Below, one piece after another: positions 25,774 through 36,992 of a DNA stretch of 64,000 nucleotides; positions within the stretch are counted from its first letter, which is position 1; the number at the start of each line of letters is the position of its first letter. The DNA is from Lyophyllum atratum. Lineage: Eukaryota > Basidiomycota > Agaricomycetes > Agaricales > Lyophyllaceae. The position numbers and the translations under genes are program-made. The notes beneath the pieces were generated by a model. That model saw only the letters and a program-made list of their open reading frames with translations. It was not told where the DNA came from and did not search any database. The stretch covers positions 186,001 through 250,000 of the forward strand of contig JACGCN010000004.1 of NCBI GenBank assembly GCA_014905825.1, given 5' to 3'.

Positions 25774-27662
25774 TTCTCCAGGTGAGTGATTGCATCAAAG
25801 AGCTCCGACACTGTGCTCATTCGTGCTTCTCTAGAGCAGTGTATCTGGCTACCATATGCCAAAATTGTCCTGACCAATAACGATACCCTTTCTGACATCG
25901 TTCTCACCGGCTGTGCTTCCCTTCCGACCTTAGACCTCGGTGAAGATGTAATACGCTCTCACCTATCGAAATGGAAAGTGTCATGTTTTTGACGGAGTCC
26001 CGCGCATTTTCCGATATACGAACGATCATTCCACGCATGTGTAAATTCCTTTTCGCTCACTCCTCAGTAAACGATCGAGGACGATGTCATAGATGTACTT
26101 AGGACCTCATAGCGTCACCTGCTTTTGCTCCGACGATCAACCGGATCCACCAGGTCAATCGGCAGTTCCATTCCAAAACCATTTTGATTTATCTTTCTCA
26201 TCCTGACTATGAAACCTCTTCTACTCAGTCATGATTCCAGTTACGGAAGTTCAAGCTGCCCAAAAGGACCTACTCTTTTCCGTCCTCGCGATCAGTCTTG
26301 ATAACGCACTTTCGCGTCGAAGCATCGGAATTGCGAAAACCCAACGATGGGATCGAGTTTCGACACTCTTGTTTCCTTCACGACCTACAGAAACCTTGTC
26401 CCAGTATGCCCGAAGCAAAATGAAGTCGGTATAAGGTGTCGCCTCGTCGCGGAGTCGTTTACCTCTAAGTGGGTTGCTCTCTAATCTTAGACACCCCTTA
26501 CCCGTCTATTGGCACCGACAAGAGTACAGTGCCTGAGAAAGTCAGGGGCAAATCACCGGATGAATTATAACGGTGGTGGCGAGCCGCCTGAAGCCACAAG
26601 CGCTTCTAGATGACATATTGACTGGTATCAGCTTCTAAATTTATCAAAAGACCCTCCTGTGGGTGTTTTGACGCAAACGACTCCATGTACGTAGCTCAGC
26701 TGCCTTAGCATGTGTATCGGACGGTGCAGGGTGAACATGAAACGTGCTCGGTCAGTCGAGGAACCCCCAATGCGTTCGCTTTGCTCCAAAGTTCACTCGG
26801 TTATTTCCCCAAAGGGCTGGATCTTCGCGCCCATACGCGCCCATCCCTCGACAGAACACATCTGCCAGATGAAAATGGTCCTCCATTTCTCCTTCAAGGG
26901 CTTCGGGAACCACGTGTCAAGTCCTCGGCAGAAGTACCATTATTTCACAGGAACATCGCTTCCGCAACGTTCTCGCGTCGTCGCGCACATCGGCCACTGA
27001 TAAGCGTCGGTTTCTGCGACCTTCGCAGTTCTTGGACCCGTAGTCGTCAAGGTGTTGACGGTACCCATCCCGACGTCCCCGAGTGCACGCGAGAGACACA
27101 TGGCTGCCGCGTGGGTCTCAAAATAGGACAAACTATCCCTTCCCACCAGCAAGTTAGATGTGAAGAGTTACCAAGTTTCCTAAAGCTGCGAGGGAGCTGT
27201 CGACGCGGGTGGAGATTTGGAAGTTCTTGCGCTCTGGGAGCTAGGTTGCGAGCATAATGACTAACCCGGAGATCTCCCCGGGCCCCTGGTTCCGAAATGC
27301 CTCCGTTGTAGTTTCCACGACTCTGATGCCCCGCATAAATAGGCACTCGAGAAGCGACAAGTCTATTTCACTTGATATTTTTTGGTTGTTTCGTTTTTCT
27401 CCGCTTCGCTTAATCAACGCTTGTTCTGCTTGCTCCTGGACGCAGCTGTGTCTTTTGTCTGGTGCGTTTTTTGTTGTCCTCTGGTCCCCAAGAGATTCTC
27501 TTATCTCGAGTTTGCCTTGGCTTTCTTTGTAGCTGGTAAAAGCTCGGTACATCCGCTCTTTCATATCCACTCTCCTCGGCGGGAGTTTGTGCGTCAACCT
27601 TTGATCTCGTCTCTCTTTGACACGTCTCATTTTCTTCCTTCAGGTTATGCTCCAGTGTGTAT
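25774..27662. other. Long intergenic region, no supported gene
   Basis: Nearly 1.9 kb. The longest ORF (26712-27257, plus, 181 codons) has a composition typical of chance ORFs and no motif. The last 300 bases (27360-27650) are pyrimidine-rich on the plus strand, as in many fungal promoters and 5' UTRs, and probably belong to the F-box gene downstream. A minus ORF there (27241-27630) is the complement of that tract. Confidence 0.5.
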
Positions 27663-28882
27663 ATGGAATTGACACTGGAGGCTTATCGCAACATTGTCAA
27701 ACATCTTGGGAATCGTGCCGACATTGCCAGTCTGTGCCGGGTATCGAAGGGATTCCAACACGTCTGCGAACGTGCGCTATATAACACGCTCTACTTGCGT
27801 GACATCCCAGATACCATATCGCTCTGCACCACCCTTGCCAGCCAACCCCGGCTTTCCGTTCTGGTCGATGCGCTTACGATATATCTGTCGGACGAGGAAA
27901 ATGACAGCGATGACGATAGCGACTCCCACGAGAGTAGGAATGATGCTGAAGCACCACCTCTGCCAGCTGCGTACTGGCCATCCATATCGGGCATGTTGCA
28001 GAAGACCACACGACTCCGCTACTTGAATATCCACATCAACAATAATTCGGACAAAGCCATGGCATGGATTTTGCAGAAATGCACATTCCGGCTTCGACGT
28101 TTTCATTGCGACCTGGACTGGGACCACCACCTCGTCGCGTTCTTAAACGACCAGGTCGACCTCGACGATCTCTACATCATAGACTATAATGAATCTGGTT
28201 CTATCACACCCACAAATATCGTATCTCCTCCATCTTTTTCGCTGGATACCCACTCTCTACCTAATCTCACGACACTGGAATGTACATTTTCCGAAGCGGC
28301 GATAGCCATCGTCCCAGGACGTCCCATCACACACCTCAAAACATGCTTCTCCCGCTCTGAAATATCGGAGAAACGCGCGGAGATGGCACTCCTCTTCGAT
28401 AAACTAAAGCTTTCCACGCGGCCCCTACGCTCCCTAGACATCGCGGACTCCACCTACAGCGAAACCTTTTCAATGGAGCTCCTCTCATGCATCGTCCGCA
28501 CCAGTGCGACCATCAGCGAGCTCCGCTACGTCGGCACCCTAGTTCTACCTATAATGGGCCAAGAGGTTCGCGATCATATTCTCCACCGCTGCCCTTGCTG
28601 ATGACCCTCGCCGGCATCTTTAAATAGCGGTTGCAATTTTATGGGCTCCTGATGCGCCTGCCCCGGGTGCAATGCGTGGAAGTGGAGGTATCTGAGTGGA
28701 TGCCTGCGCCGGATTCACCTCCTGCATTCCGTGCGCTGGCGAGCGAGATGCGACTGTATAGCCCGACTATCACGCGAGTGGTGTTTGTTAATGACTTTGA
28801 TCGGACGGTGGTCACCGCTGTTGATGGGGTGTGTAGGATGGATGCGGATATCAGCATCGATATCTTGTGGAGGGAAATATAA
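27663..28882 (+). CDS. F-box-like protein, family A (copy 2)
   Basis: Two exons, 27663-28565 and 28628-28882, give 385 residues. The start is MELTLEAYRNIVKHLGNRAD followed by IASLCRVSKGFQHVCERALY with NTLYLRD, an F-box-like opening. Then come leucine-rich segments, an acidic insert (LSDEENDSDDDSDSHES) near residue 80, and a C-terminal exon (FRALASEMRLYSPTITRVVF ... ISIDILWREI). The unspliced frame stops at 28601, but the GT..AG intron at 28566-28627 restores the same tail and intron position as the copy at 10234-11373, which supports the splice. Sequence identity between the two copies is low, so the duplication is old. Confidence 0.75.
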
Positions 28883-29295
28883 TCATGTACGTTCAAATTC
28901 GTCTGTTGCTTGCGTTCCTTGATAATTCAATCAAATATTTGCAGGGCCGTTTTTTGGGCGTGTTTCACTTCGCCCTTGGATTCCTGTCCTTTTCGTTTCA
29001 CTGTGTAATATTTGACTTTTGTAGCCCAAGATTATTCCGATACCTGTACAATACCATGCCACACACACTTTGAAACTGTTTCGCTACCCATTCCTTGGCA
29101 ATTTGGAACTCTATCCACCCCATTCAACGTTTCGCTTCTTAGATATGTCGATATGATCACAAAAGACTCTCTACGATCTGTCCCATTTACTTACTCGTGT
29201 ATCACCTTTCTCTATATCCATACATACAAGCCTATCAACGAACCTTTCTTGACATCCTGATCAAAGTTATTTTTAACACCCCATTTCAGGACTCG

Positions 29296-29311
29296 TGACG
29301 TCATCACGTCA
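29296..29311 (+). promoter_or_regulatory. CRE-like double site (TGACGTCA plus adjacent ACGTCA)
   Basis: A perfect CRE palindrome TGACGTCA at 29296-29303 is followed directly by a half site ACGTCA ending at 29311. It lies about 190 bases upstream of the CsbD-like start codon and 100 bases upstream of a TATA box. CRE sites are bound by ATF/CREB-type bZIP factors, which drive stress responses in fungi. That this pair acts on the gene is inference from position. Confidence 0.55.
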
Positions 29312-29396
29312 TTCCGCCCAGATAACGCAATCACATGCCTAAGCTACGCGTCACGATCGAAAGCCTAAAGCGCGTCATCGAGACGCGTCGATAAAG

Positions 29397-29404
29397 TATA
29401 TAAA
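29397..29404 (+). promoter_or_regulatory. TATA box of the CsbD-like gene
   Basis: TATATAAA lies 93 bases before the start codon at 29490, with a CT-rich stretch between. The sequence and spacing suit a strongly expressed or inducible fungal gene. Confidence 0.6.
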
Positions 29405-29489
29405 CCCTAGGTGGGCGCCTAAACTCTTCATTCTCTTTTACCCCAATTATATCTATACCAATCACCACATACCGTTATCATCATACACA

Positions 29490-29962
29490 ATGTCTGCCAA
29501 CGGATCTCCCAAGTAAAACCTCGTGCTTTTCCTATTTCCACGTCGACCCTGACCTTCGTTGCAGCAAAACTTCTGGCCAGATGAAGTCGACCAAGGGAAC
29601 CATTGAAGAGAGCGTAAGTTCAAGCGTCAAAGGATTGTCGCATCTCATTCATATTTGACACGTCTAGATCGGAAACCTGACCGGCTCTGAGTCGTGGCAG
29701 ACCTCGGGGAAGAAAGAGCACGCCGAGGGCGAAGCTGAGTACAAGGCGGCGCAGGCTAAGGACTATGCCAAAGGCGTCACCGACAGCATGGTCGGCTACA
29801 AGGACTCGATCGTCGGCGCGGTCACTGGCGACAAAGCCCAGCAAGCTTCTGGTAAGCATCACCTTCGTACTCCTCGTCTTTTTGACTCTAATATCCTCCA
29901 CAGGCAACGTCCAGAAGGAGAAAGGGAATGCTCAGAAAGAGTTGAACGCCCCTTCCACTTAG
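29490..29962 (+). CDS. CsbD-like stress-response protein
   Basis: Four exons (29490-29512, 29565-29613, 29668-29851, 29904-29962) give 104 residues rich in Lys, Glu, Gly and Ala. The order is MSANGSPNKTSGQMKSTKG, TIEESIGNLTGSESWQTSGK, then AEGEAEYKAAQAKDYAKGVT, a second GNLTG-like element (DSIVGAVTGDKAQQASGN) and VQKEKGNAQKELNAPST. The repeated 'K..G...E..GN.TG' pattern is that of the CsbD-like family, which includes bacterial general-stress proteins and fungal small hydrophilic proteins. The molecular role is not established. The CRE pair and TATA box upstream fit stress-inducible expression. Confidence 0.85.
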
Positions 29963-30647
29963 ATGGATGCGTATATTTTCTCCTGGGACTTAACAGACTA
30001 TTGCCATTGTATTTGCAGATAGGTTGCGGCCTATCAGACGCCTTGTAACAATTTAAACCACATTTGAGAAGGAACACCGTCGAAACATACCAGTAGCACT
30101 TCGTCGTGGGTCGTACACCAGTTCTATGCATCCTAACTTCAAATACTGTTAAGCTACTAGCTGACACAATTCAGAGTGGCCATTCTGATGCATCTAGCGT
30201 TTATTCAGAAACTTGCCTTTTGCCTGTAGCTAGACTGGTAACCATTTCTTCTACTGAGAGGCAAATCTCGGGCTCGGGAATTTCTCTCTCTGTAGAGGGA
30301 ACGCTCTCCGCTCTGAACTCCAGACCTTCCTTACCCCTCTTTACTTACTCGTGTCCCAAGATAGTGGATGTTGATCGGAAAATGTTGTTGTACTCTGGCG
30401 ATTACAATATGCCACGCATCGGCATCTAGATATCTAGTACTTAGTCCTGGACCGTCAGGGCTGTCTTACGTGGTGGTGATGGATAAAGAACCCAACTCGA
30501 AGTTGACTCGAAGGGCGAATGCCGCATCGGACTTGCCCGGCTTCGAGCTCCGTGCACGTTCAAACCCTCCAGAACCGCAATCAATTTTCAAACCACATTC
30601 AGCTGCCCAATCAAACGGCCTACGGAAGTCAACGAAATATCTACTCT
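29963..30647. other. Intergenic region
   Basis: No supported gene. A second frame opening with ATG at 30479 (MDKEPNSKLTRR) runs toward the F-box gene but cannot be joined to it in phase. Confidence 0.5.
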
Positions 30648-32277
30648 ATGCTCACGGGTCTCTCTTCTGACGTACTGGTGGAGATATGCACTCGCTTTGA
30701 TCTAGAAGATGTTCTCTCTTTCCTCTCGGTGAATTCGCACTGGTCATTCATCATCCCAGACGTGTATACTCACGTTTGGAAAGGTCTGCCCTTCCCTTCG
30801 AAGACTTACGCATTCCCGGTATCTATGGATAACAGTATTGGAAAAGACTCAAGCACATCGAACCCTAGCTTGTCCAGTGGGCACTGATCTCTCCAAAATC
30901 GACATCGAGGATCTATGTCGCATCGCTCGCCGTACCCACCAAGTCGAGAAGAGCCTGGGCCAAGCTCGCATCACACCGCGCGCCGTAGAACTGATCTCAT
31001 ATATGACATTCTGCCCTCCCGACATTGAGGTCCGCATCCTGGCTGTCATTCCTGCGACGCCTCTCGTTATCCTATGCTCTGAGTTAGACTCATACGAGCA
31101 GCACATCATTTTATGCGACATCGAAGGCAACACACATCTTTCAAGTGTCAGTGTCGGAAAGATTATATGTCATGCGCATTACGATGAGGCTGGGCGCCAT
31201 CTAATCGCTGTTGCGGATGAGGAAGATGAAGACGGAAGCCAATCGGATTCCCAGTGAGTTAGTTTTTATGTTGGTGTACGGGTGCCAACTTGAAAGCTAA
31301 ACCTCGGCAACAGAAGGTCCTTGCGAGTCTTTTCCATCGAGTACGGTGCCAGTAGACAAGCAGACATCCGACAGATTTTCCGCTCGCCTATGGCTCCTCA
31401 GGACTGGGAGGAGATAGATGAGCTATTCTTGAGTAAAGATGTGTTGGGTGTTATCTTTTGGCCGCGTGATGATGACACCCCACGTCCAATTCACGCGATC
31501 AATATCCTTAAAAACTTGACTGTGGACATTCCGATGACCAGTGATGATCAAATCGTTAGGTTCTTCGCAATGCTTCGTATGTACGCATAACTGATTCGAT
31601 CACAGCGGTCCTGCTCCGTCGTCGATGGGACATTGTTTATTGTAACCACAGGGCTTGGTTATTATGGCCTCCACCGATGCTCCGCACCTGTCCTCCGGAC
31701 AGGCGAAGATCCACAATGGGAGAATTATGCTACCACTGGCGTTGTAGGCGATGTGGTTCCTTTTGCTGAGGTCTATGTCCCTAACGACAGGTGGGAGGAT
31801 TGGGGTATGTTAGGACCCACGTGGACCTCCCGAGGTTTTCACGATCTCCGCATTGTGCATCCGGGTCCGTACACCTGGGCGTCCTTTTCGCCTGCTGAGA
31901 CGTTTCAAATGTCCCCCGAACCATGCCCACAGCATTTTGACCGCATGTTGGCGACGAAGACGATCAACGCAGAGACGAAAGGGGATGAATACTACGCTGA
32001 CCATGGTGTCGTGAAACTTAGGAAGGCCGCAAGCCCGTCCGGATTATATTCTATCATTCTAAACCCTAATCGAGGTCGCGATATGCTTTACCTTCTACAG
32101 TATGACTCCGACCCCCCCAACATTCACATTCGTCAACTTGACCTACCTCGTAACATACATCTAGACCGAGTATCCTCAATCGCAATCGACGAGCGTCACG
32201 GTGTAGTTTACTTATCTTACGCACATCAATTACTGGCCGTATCTTACGCATGGCGGCCTGCATTCTTAGCCTTGTAG
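30648..32277 (+). CDS. F-box-like protein, family B (copy 2)
   Basis: Four exons (30648-30728, 30784-31253, 31314-31554, 31606-32277) give 487 residues. The start is MLTGLSSDVLVEICTRFDLE followed by DVLSFLS, a clear F-box. The first intron was placed by comparison with the copy at 17040-18688: the exon after it must read VCPSLRRLTHSRYLWITVLE, which needs the acceptor at 30783. Shared blocks are ACPVGTDLSKIDIEDL, ILAVIPATPLVILCSE, IILCDIEG, CHAHYDEAGRHLIAV, VFSIEYG, SVVDGTLFIV and VSSIAIDERHGVVYLSYAH. The open frame upstream of 30648 shows no counterpart in the other copy. Probable SCF adaptor; target unknown. Confidence 0.75.
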
Positions 32278-32479
32278 ATGTGTATTGAAATTTTACCTGA
32301 GCATGATATGCGATCTACAGATCCTTCAGCTTAAGATACAGCTGAGGCCCTGATCACATTTGATTCAAGATAATTATAATTGACTCCGATGAGTGAATGC
32401 CATCCGGCACAGCCAGGTTCGATTAAGCGTATCTTGTCAGAAGTCAGAAGTAAGAGAAGTAAATCGCGACAATGGGAAA

Positions 32480-34676
32480 TCAGATGGATTCAATGACGCA
32501 GTCTACAACTGCACATCTTCGCTCCTTGACAACAACATTGACTGCCTCCGCGATGACTTGTTCAAGGGTCCCCTTCCCAACATCTTTAGTGGCGCCAACA
32601 CGTTTACCCCACGCCCAGCCAGCGGAGGCGGCAACAGCAATCTGCGAGTAGTCGGGACAATCGGGCCCGAACCCCACAGAGAGCTTATCGCCAGACGCCT
32701 TACTTCCATGGCCGCTGGGGTGCACTCCGAGCATCGATAGCTTGGGGGACTGGAACTTGAGATGAGCAGAAGAACTTCCTGCGTTGATAGATAAACGTAC
32801 CTTCCATCCGCCGTTGTTCAAAATGATCGTGAGGAATGGCTGAGAATTTCCAGCTTGAGCTTGGTCGATCGTGAAGGATTAAAAAGCGAACGCACAGTGT
32901 TATACTTCCGCGCCATCCAATACGCCGAGCTCGGCACACCAAACATGAACGACCCATCGCCAACGACCGCCGTAATCAAATCGTATCCCTTTCTGTGTTC
33001 AGCCCCAGTCACTTCTCCGCCGATGTGAGCGCCCACGGCAGCCCCCAGAGCCCACCCCAGAGAGGAGCCTCCAGAGCTCAGCACGCTGCCAGGAACTTCG
33101 GGCCGCAGATGCTGCCACACCTTGGGGAAATTACTGATACTTTCGTTGAGAACCAAACTCTCGCCTCCATGGCTTGGAGTATGTTCCGCAATGGCCCTTC
33201 GAAGGACTCCCAGAATGTTCGGCACCGTAAGGTGTGCAACCGGTTGCTCGCCGCCTGCATCGCAGACAGGGTATGCATTCTCAGCCTCATCTAGCTCACG
33301 CACCATCTCCTCATGCTTGATCGCCAAGAGCTTCCCGCGGTCCTTCACCTCCTGCGTGCGTAGCATCGGCTCGCCGACGTTCGCACCTTGCTCGTCGATC
33401 TTGCGGACCGCCTCAACAATTTCGACTAGTGCAAGCTCCGCGTCCGCACGACACACGAGCTCAGCCGCGACGTGCCAGAACCCTACGGAGTGCTTGAGCG
33501 GATCTCCACTGTCGACGACGAAGACGCGTGCCCCGGCTGATGGGCGATCGTTCCCCGGAATCCAGGGTAGGTCGCAGTCGATCACGAGGATTGTGTCAGC
33601 GGAGGCGAGATGCTCGGAGTGTGTGCCTGGCGCGAGGAAGGAGACGCCGGCAAAGTAGGGATGCGAGAACGGGATGTTTACGGCGTTGGGACAGGCAGCG
33701 ACGATGGGGATTGCGAGCAGAGTGGAGAGGGCGAGGAGGGCGGAGACTGCGTGAGGATTCCTCCCAAGGAAGGAGGTGATGATGAGAGGCGAACGGGCGG
33801 AGAGGAGGGCAGAGCCGATGCGCGTTGAGGCTGGGTTGAAGTTCGAATCAGCACCGGCTGGACAGATATGATTCTGAAATAATATCGTACCTGTTGAAGA
33901 CAAGCCACTGGGCTCGATGGAGGGCCATTTCTCCAGATCGGCGGTGGCCTCCGACAATGATTCCGGTATTTCCTCTTCCATCACCTCTCGACGGGCCCAG
34001 AGGTAAACTGGGCCTTTAGGATCACTCGTAGCGCTTGACGAATGTTAGATACAATGAGGACTCCAAGACTTAGGTAAACATACATTTGTAGTGACCGCCT
34101 GATAAATTGAGATGCGGTGGACCCACTGCTTATTTGCGACGTGAAACGCATGTATTGCCGGACGATGGCCGCCTGGTCAGGAATGTCTTGCGTGCCTACT
34201 TCAGAACGCAGAAGAGAGGGATCAGAGAGACTAATCACCCTGCAGCCACATGATCCATTCATTCCTTGTTCCCTTCAATTCTTTCTCGCTGCTGAACGGG
34301 GAAGCACCAGCGTATATTAACACGGGCGTCCTGCTGCGGTCGACGTTATGAATAGCTCCTGCCATGGCCTATCTTAGGGTTAATACCATGCCAAAAGGAC
34401 CACGACAAGTGAAAGGCTCGCCTGAGTACCGACATCGACATGAACAATTACAGCAGCCGGTTTCCCAGTAACCTGTGCGTACCCCTGTGCAGCGCTCAGT
34501 GCTACCATTTCATTCGGGCATGTAACAATTTCGGGTTTCGTTCGACCGTTGGCCTCGATACGCTGCTGCTCAAGGTCCTCAAGGAGAGCGGGATGGTCTG
34601 AGCCCCAATTCACAAATGCATGTGTGATCCCAGCATCCGCCAGCGACTTGAGGAAGACAGAAGAGGTGGTATACAT
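32480..34676 (-). CDS. Thiamine-diphosphate-dependent enzyme (acetolactate synthase / benzoylformate decarboxylase-like)
   Basis: Three-domain ThDP enzyme. The start at 34676 gives MYTTSSVFLKSLADAGITHA and VNWGSDHPALLEDL. The N-terminal PYR domain has the catalytic Glu in TCPNEMVALSAAQGYAQVTG. The middle domain includes LSARSPLIITSFLGRNPHAV and LASADTILVIDCDLPW. The C-terminal PP domain shows GGSSLGWALGAAVGAHIGGE and the ThDP/Mg signature GDGSFMFG ... LNNGGW (near 32800-32920). It ends VVDCVIESI. Several short introns are present. The protein resembles fungal paralogs that sit beside ILV2 in trees rather than the mitochondrial ILV2 itself; no targeting peptide is seen. Likely chemistry is decarboxylation or ligation of a 2-oxo acid; the substrate is unknown. 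Confidence 0.85.
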
Positions 34677-35654
34677 CGTTAGGAGGGGCGTGGAAGCAGT
34701 CGAGAGAAAGTATGAAGAGGTTGGTCGAGTTTTCTCATAATGGAGTCCTTTTCGTACACCATGAAGTGGTCAGCTGGTATGATACCTTCTGATCGAATAG
34801 CCTCTTGAGGGTTATTAGGAGAACTCCTGGGAAAAGGAATAAGCGCATGAGCCAAAGGGAAGATTTGGAACTCCAAGACAACAGTTTGAGAGAGAAGAAC
34901 TCACAGGTGCCCACACAATTCAGTGGTGACTTGGATGGTGGTGGTTATTTGCAAGTTATTTGAGATCAGACTATTTGCGCGAGTTATTGCTTTATCAACC
35001 CACACCACAAGTCCGTCTGTTTAGCATCCGCCATAGTACGTTCATGTCAGCGATGACACTCGTGGCATCTGCCATCTACCGTGTGTTGAGGTGCCATGCG
35101 CGACTGAACTTGGATTTCAGCAATGAACACGCACTGCCATAACTACTAGAGATTGGGTTGGGGGGGCATTTGGTCCCCAGCCTTGGTCCTTAACGTGACG
35201 ATGTCCTTCTCCAGAGATGGGTGATGCAAGGCGAACCATCTCGAAATGGCCATCATCCCATTTACCCATTCATGCCATCATTCATCTCAATGTTAAGGTA
35301 GCCCGCAACGCAGTGTCCTCCCATCTCACTTGAATCGTATCTTTAAGACTGGCATTGAAGTGCATTTGTGATCAAGGACTTTCATGACAGCGAACTTGCC
35401 ATGTGCCATACTCGCACCATAGCCTGGTGTCAACTTGAACTTGGCATGCGGACACAAATCGATCCCCAACACGAGAATGCCTGCCCTGAACTCTCACGTG
35501 AGTGGAGATCACCTCCTGCCACAAGCCACCTGTCCAGTTCCGACGAACCCTTACACTGCGATGTGTATCCTCATCATTACATGTGATAATAGCCGTCGAG
35601 ACATTCCTGAAAGACACCGCCTTTTCAGGACCTGCCCGCCGCCACTCGGCATTA
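34677..35654. other. Intergenic region left of the inverted-repeat element
   Basis: Holds the promoter of the ThDP enzyme and about 700 further bases with no motif-bearing ORF. Confidence 0.5.
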
Positions 35655-36626
35655 CTGTAGTGTTTCGACCTAGTCTTCACGTAACGCGTAACGTAGGCCA
35701 TGAGATGAAGAGATTTTCACCTTCGTAACGCATAACAAAACGTTTTGAAGAGCGTTACGGCCCAAAAAATTTCCGGTAGAAAATCACAAAATTCTCCACT
35801 ATAAAATACATCCACTAGGTACTCTATTAATCGCCACTCAGCACCGGTTGTCGGAATGTGGCAGGCCCCGGGAAGCTCCCGAGAAAGCAAGCCCGGGCAA
35901 AACCCCAAAATCTGGCCTCAAATCCGCGAAGATTAAGGCCTCAAATCCGCGAAACCGGATAGGGCCTCACACGTAATGTCCAAAAAAGGAAATTTTCTTG
36001 TTTTTATTTTATTTTTTCTCCAACGGCTCGCCACCATCCTCCATAGACCAAAAATCAACGTGTAATTATCATCAAGATCACATATAGTAAGACCATAAAT
36101 CAGATTTCAGTAGGCCCTTTTGTGAATCCGTTATGTTCTTCTGACTCAGGTAAGTAAGGCAGGGGCGAAGTGGACAAGTGGCTTGCAGGCTTCACTGCAT
36201 GTGTTCAATTTCTTTCGCTGTCGTCAATCATCGAAGTTGTCGAGTCTTTTTCTGTTCGGCTTCCTTCAGTTCTAGTTCTGGGTTGGAGTCCTGTGCCACT
36301 CGTACGATGAATAGACGATGCATTCAGTCAAATTTGACTAGATATTTCGAAATTTTCTACTACTGGGGTCTGGAATCCGCTATTTTGCGGGCAAGGGTTC
36401 CGGTTTCTAGACCTCAAATCCGCTATTTTGGGGCAGGAGTCGGGCAATTTTTCGCCCAGAAATCCGCTATTTTGAGGGCTTGCTTTCTCGGGAGCTTCCC
36501 GGGGCCTAATGTGGCATGAAGAGATGTACCTGTTCGTAACGCTGAAATCGGACCCTTGAAGAGGTGAAGAGATCAAAAATTTCGTAACGCGTAACACCCC
36601 TTGAAGAGTAGGTCGAAACACTACAG
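35655..36626. mobile_element. 972-bp terminal-inverted-repeat element, probably a non-autonomous DNA transposon (MITE-like)
   Basis: The ends are an inverted repeat: 35655 reads CTGTAGTGTTTCGACCTA and 36626 backwards reads the same 18 bases, then TCTTCA on both sides after one mismatch. TA flanks both ends (35653-35654 and 36627-36628), compatible with a TA target duplication; ATT on both sides, with the element one base longer at each end, is an alternative. GTAACG motifs are clustered near both ends. A second, perfect 32-base inverted repeat lies inside (35863-35894 with 36476-36507). Copies of CTCAAATCCGC lie at the inner edges. No ORF above 130 codons and no transposase is visible, so any activity would need an enzyme from elsewhere. 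The superfamily cannot be decided here. Confidence 0.75.
35863..36507. repeat. Perfect 32-bp inner inverted repeat with subterminal direct repeats
   Basis: The arms are 35863-35894 and 36476-36507, centred on GGGAAGCTCCCGAGAAAGC. Between them lie two copies of CTCAAATCCGCGAA (near 35918 and 35939) and three copies of AATCCGCTATTTTG (near 36374, 36417 and 36461). The arms sit 240 bases from the left end and 151 bases from the right end of the element, so the two halves differ by an insertion or deletion of about 90 bases. Confidence 0.75.
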
Positions 36627-36992
36627 TATTAGTCAATGGCAGTTGCCCGAGGCTGTCCTGACAACTTCGGCAAGTCGCAACGAAGAGATGCGCTGAACAC
36701 CTGATCGGCGCCATCGATCCAGCTCCTGAAGCTCATCGACCAGTGCACGCCAGTAGCCGTACTATTGTTTACTCCAGCAGGTACTGGGCGCTAATACGTG
36801 ATCTTGGGTTATTATTGTTGTCAGAGTAAGTACGTCCAGCATTAACTCGATGATGTGATATTTATAGCCTGCCAACCTGACTTGCCCAGATATATCCATC
36901 GACGGTCGTGACGTGGAACAGCGCCCGCAGGGCGTGGAGCAAGCGTTTAAATTCTTAAAACCGGATCCGAGTACCCCCCTCTCTTACTTACG
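36627..36992. other. Intergenic and promoter region of dienelactone hydrolase
   Basis: No gene is seen. This stretch separates the inverted-repeat element from the hydrolase start. Confidence 0.5.

Larger units (their letters stand above)
28883..29489. other. Intergenic and promoter region of the CsbD-like gene
   Basis: No gene. The right-hand part holds CRE-like sites and a TATA box (listed separately) and ends in a pyrimidine-rich leader before the ATG at 29490. Confidence 0.55.

Noticed and set aside
26712..27257. 181-codon plus-strand ORF
   Set aside because: Arg/Ser/Pro-rich chance composition, no motif, and overlapping frames open on the other strand; not supported as a gene.
27241..27630. 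129-codon minus-strand ORF
   Set aside because: It is the complement of a pyrimidine-rich leader before the F-box A copy 2 start, which explains its Lys/Arg/Glu richness.
33078..33828. Several plus-strand ORFs of 70-180 codons
   Set aside because: They lie antisense to the conserved coding sequence of the ThDP enzyme.
34930..36990. Search for a transposase or tRNA in the inverted-repeat region
   Set aside because: No ORF above 130 codons, no recognisable catalytic motif and no tRNA-like B box; only the repeat structure is supported.
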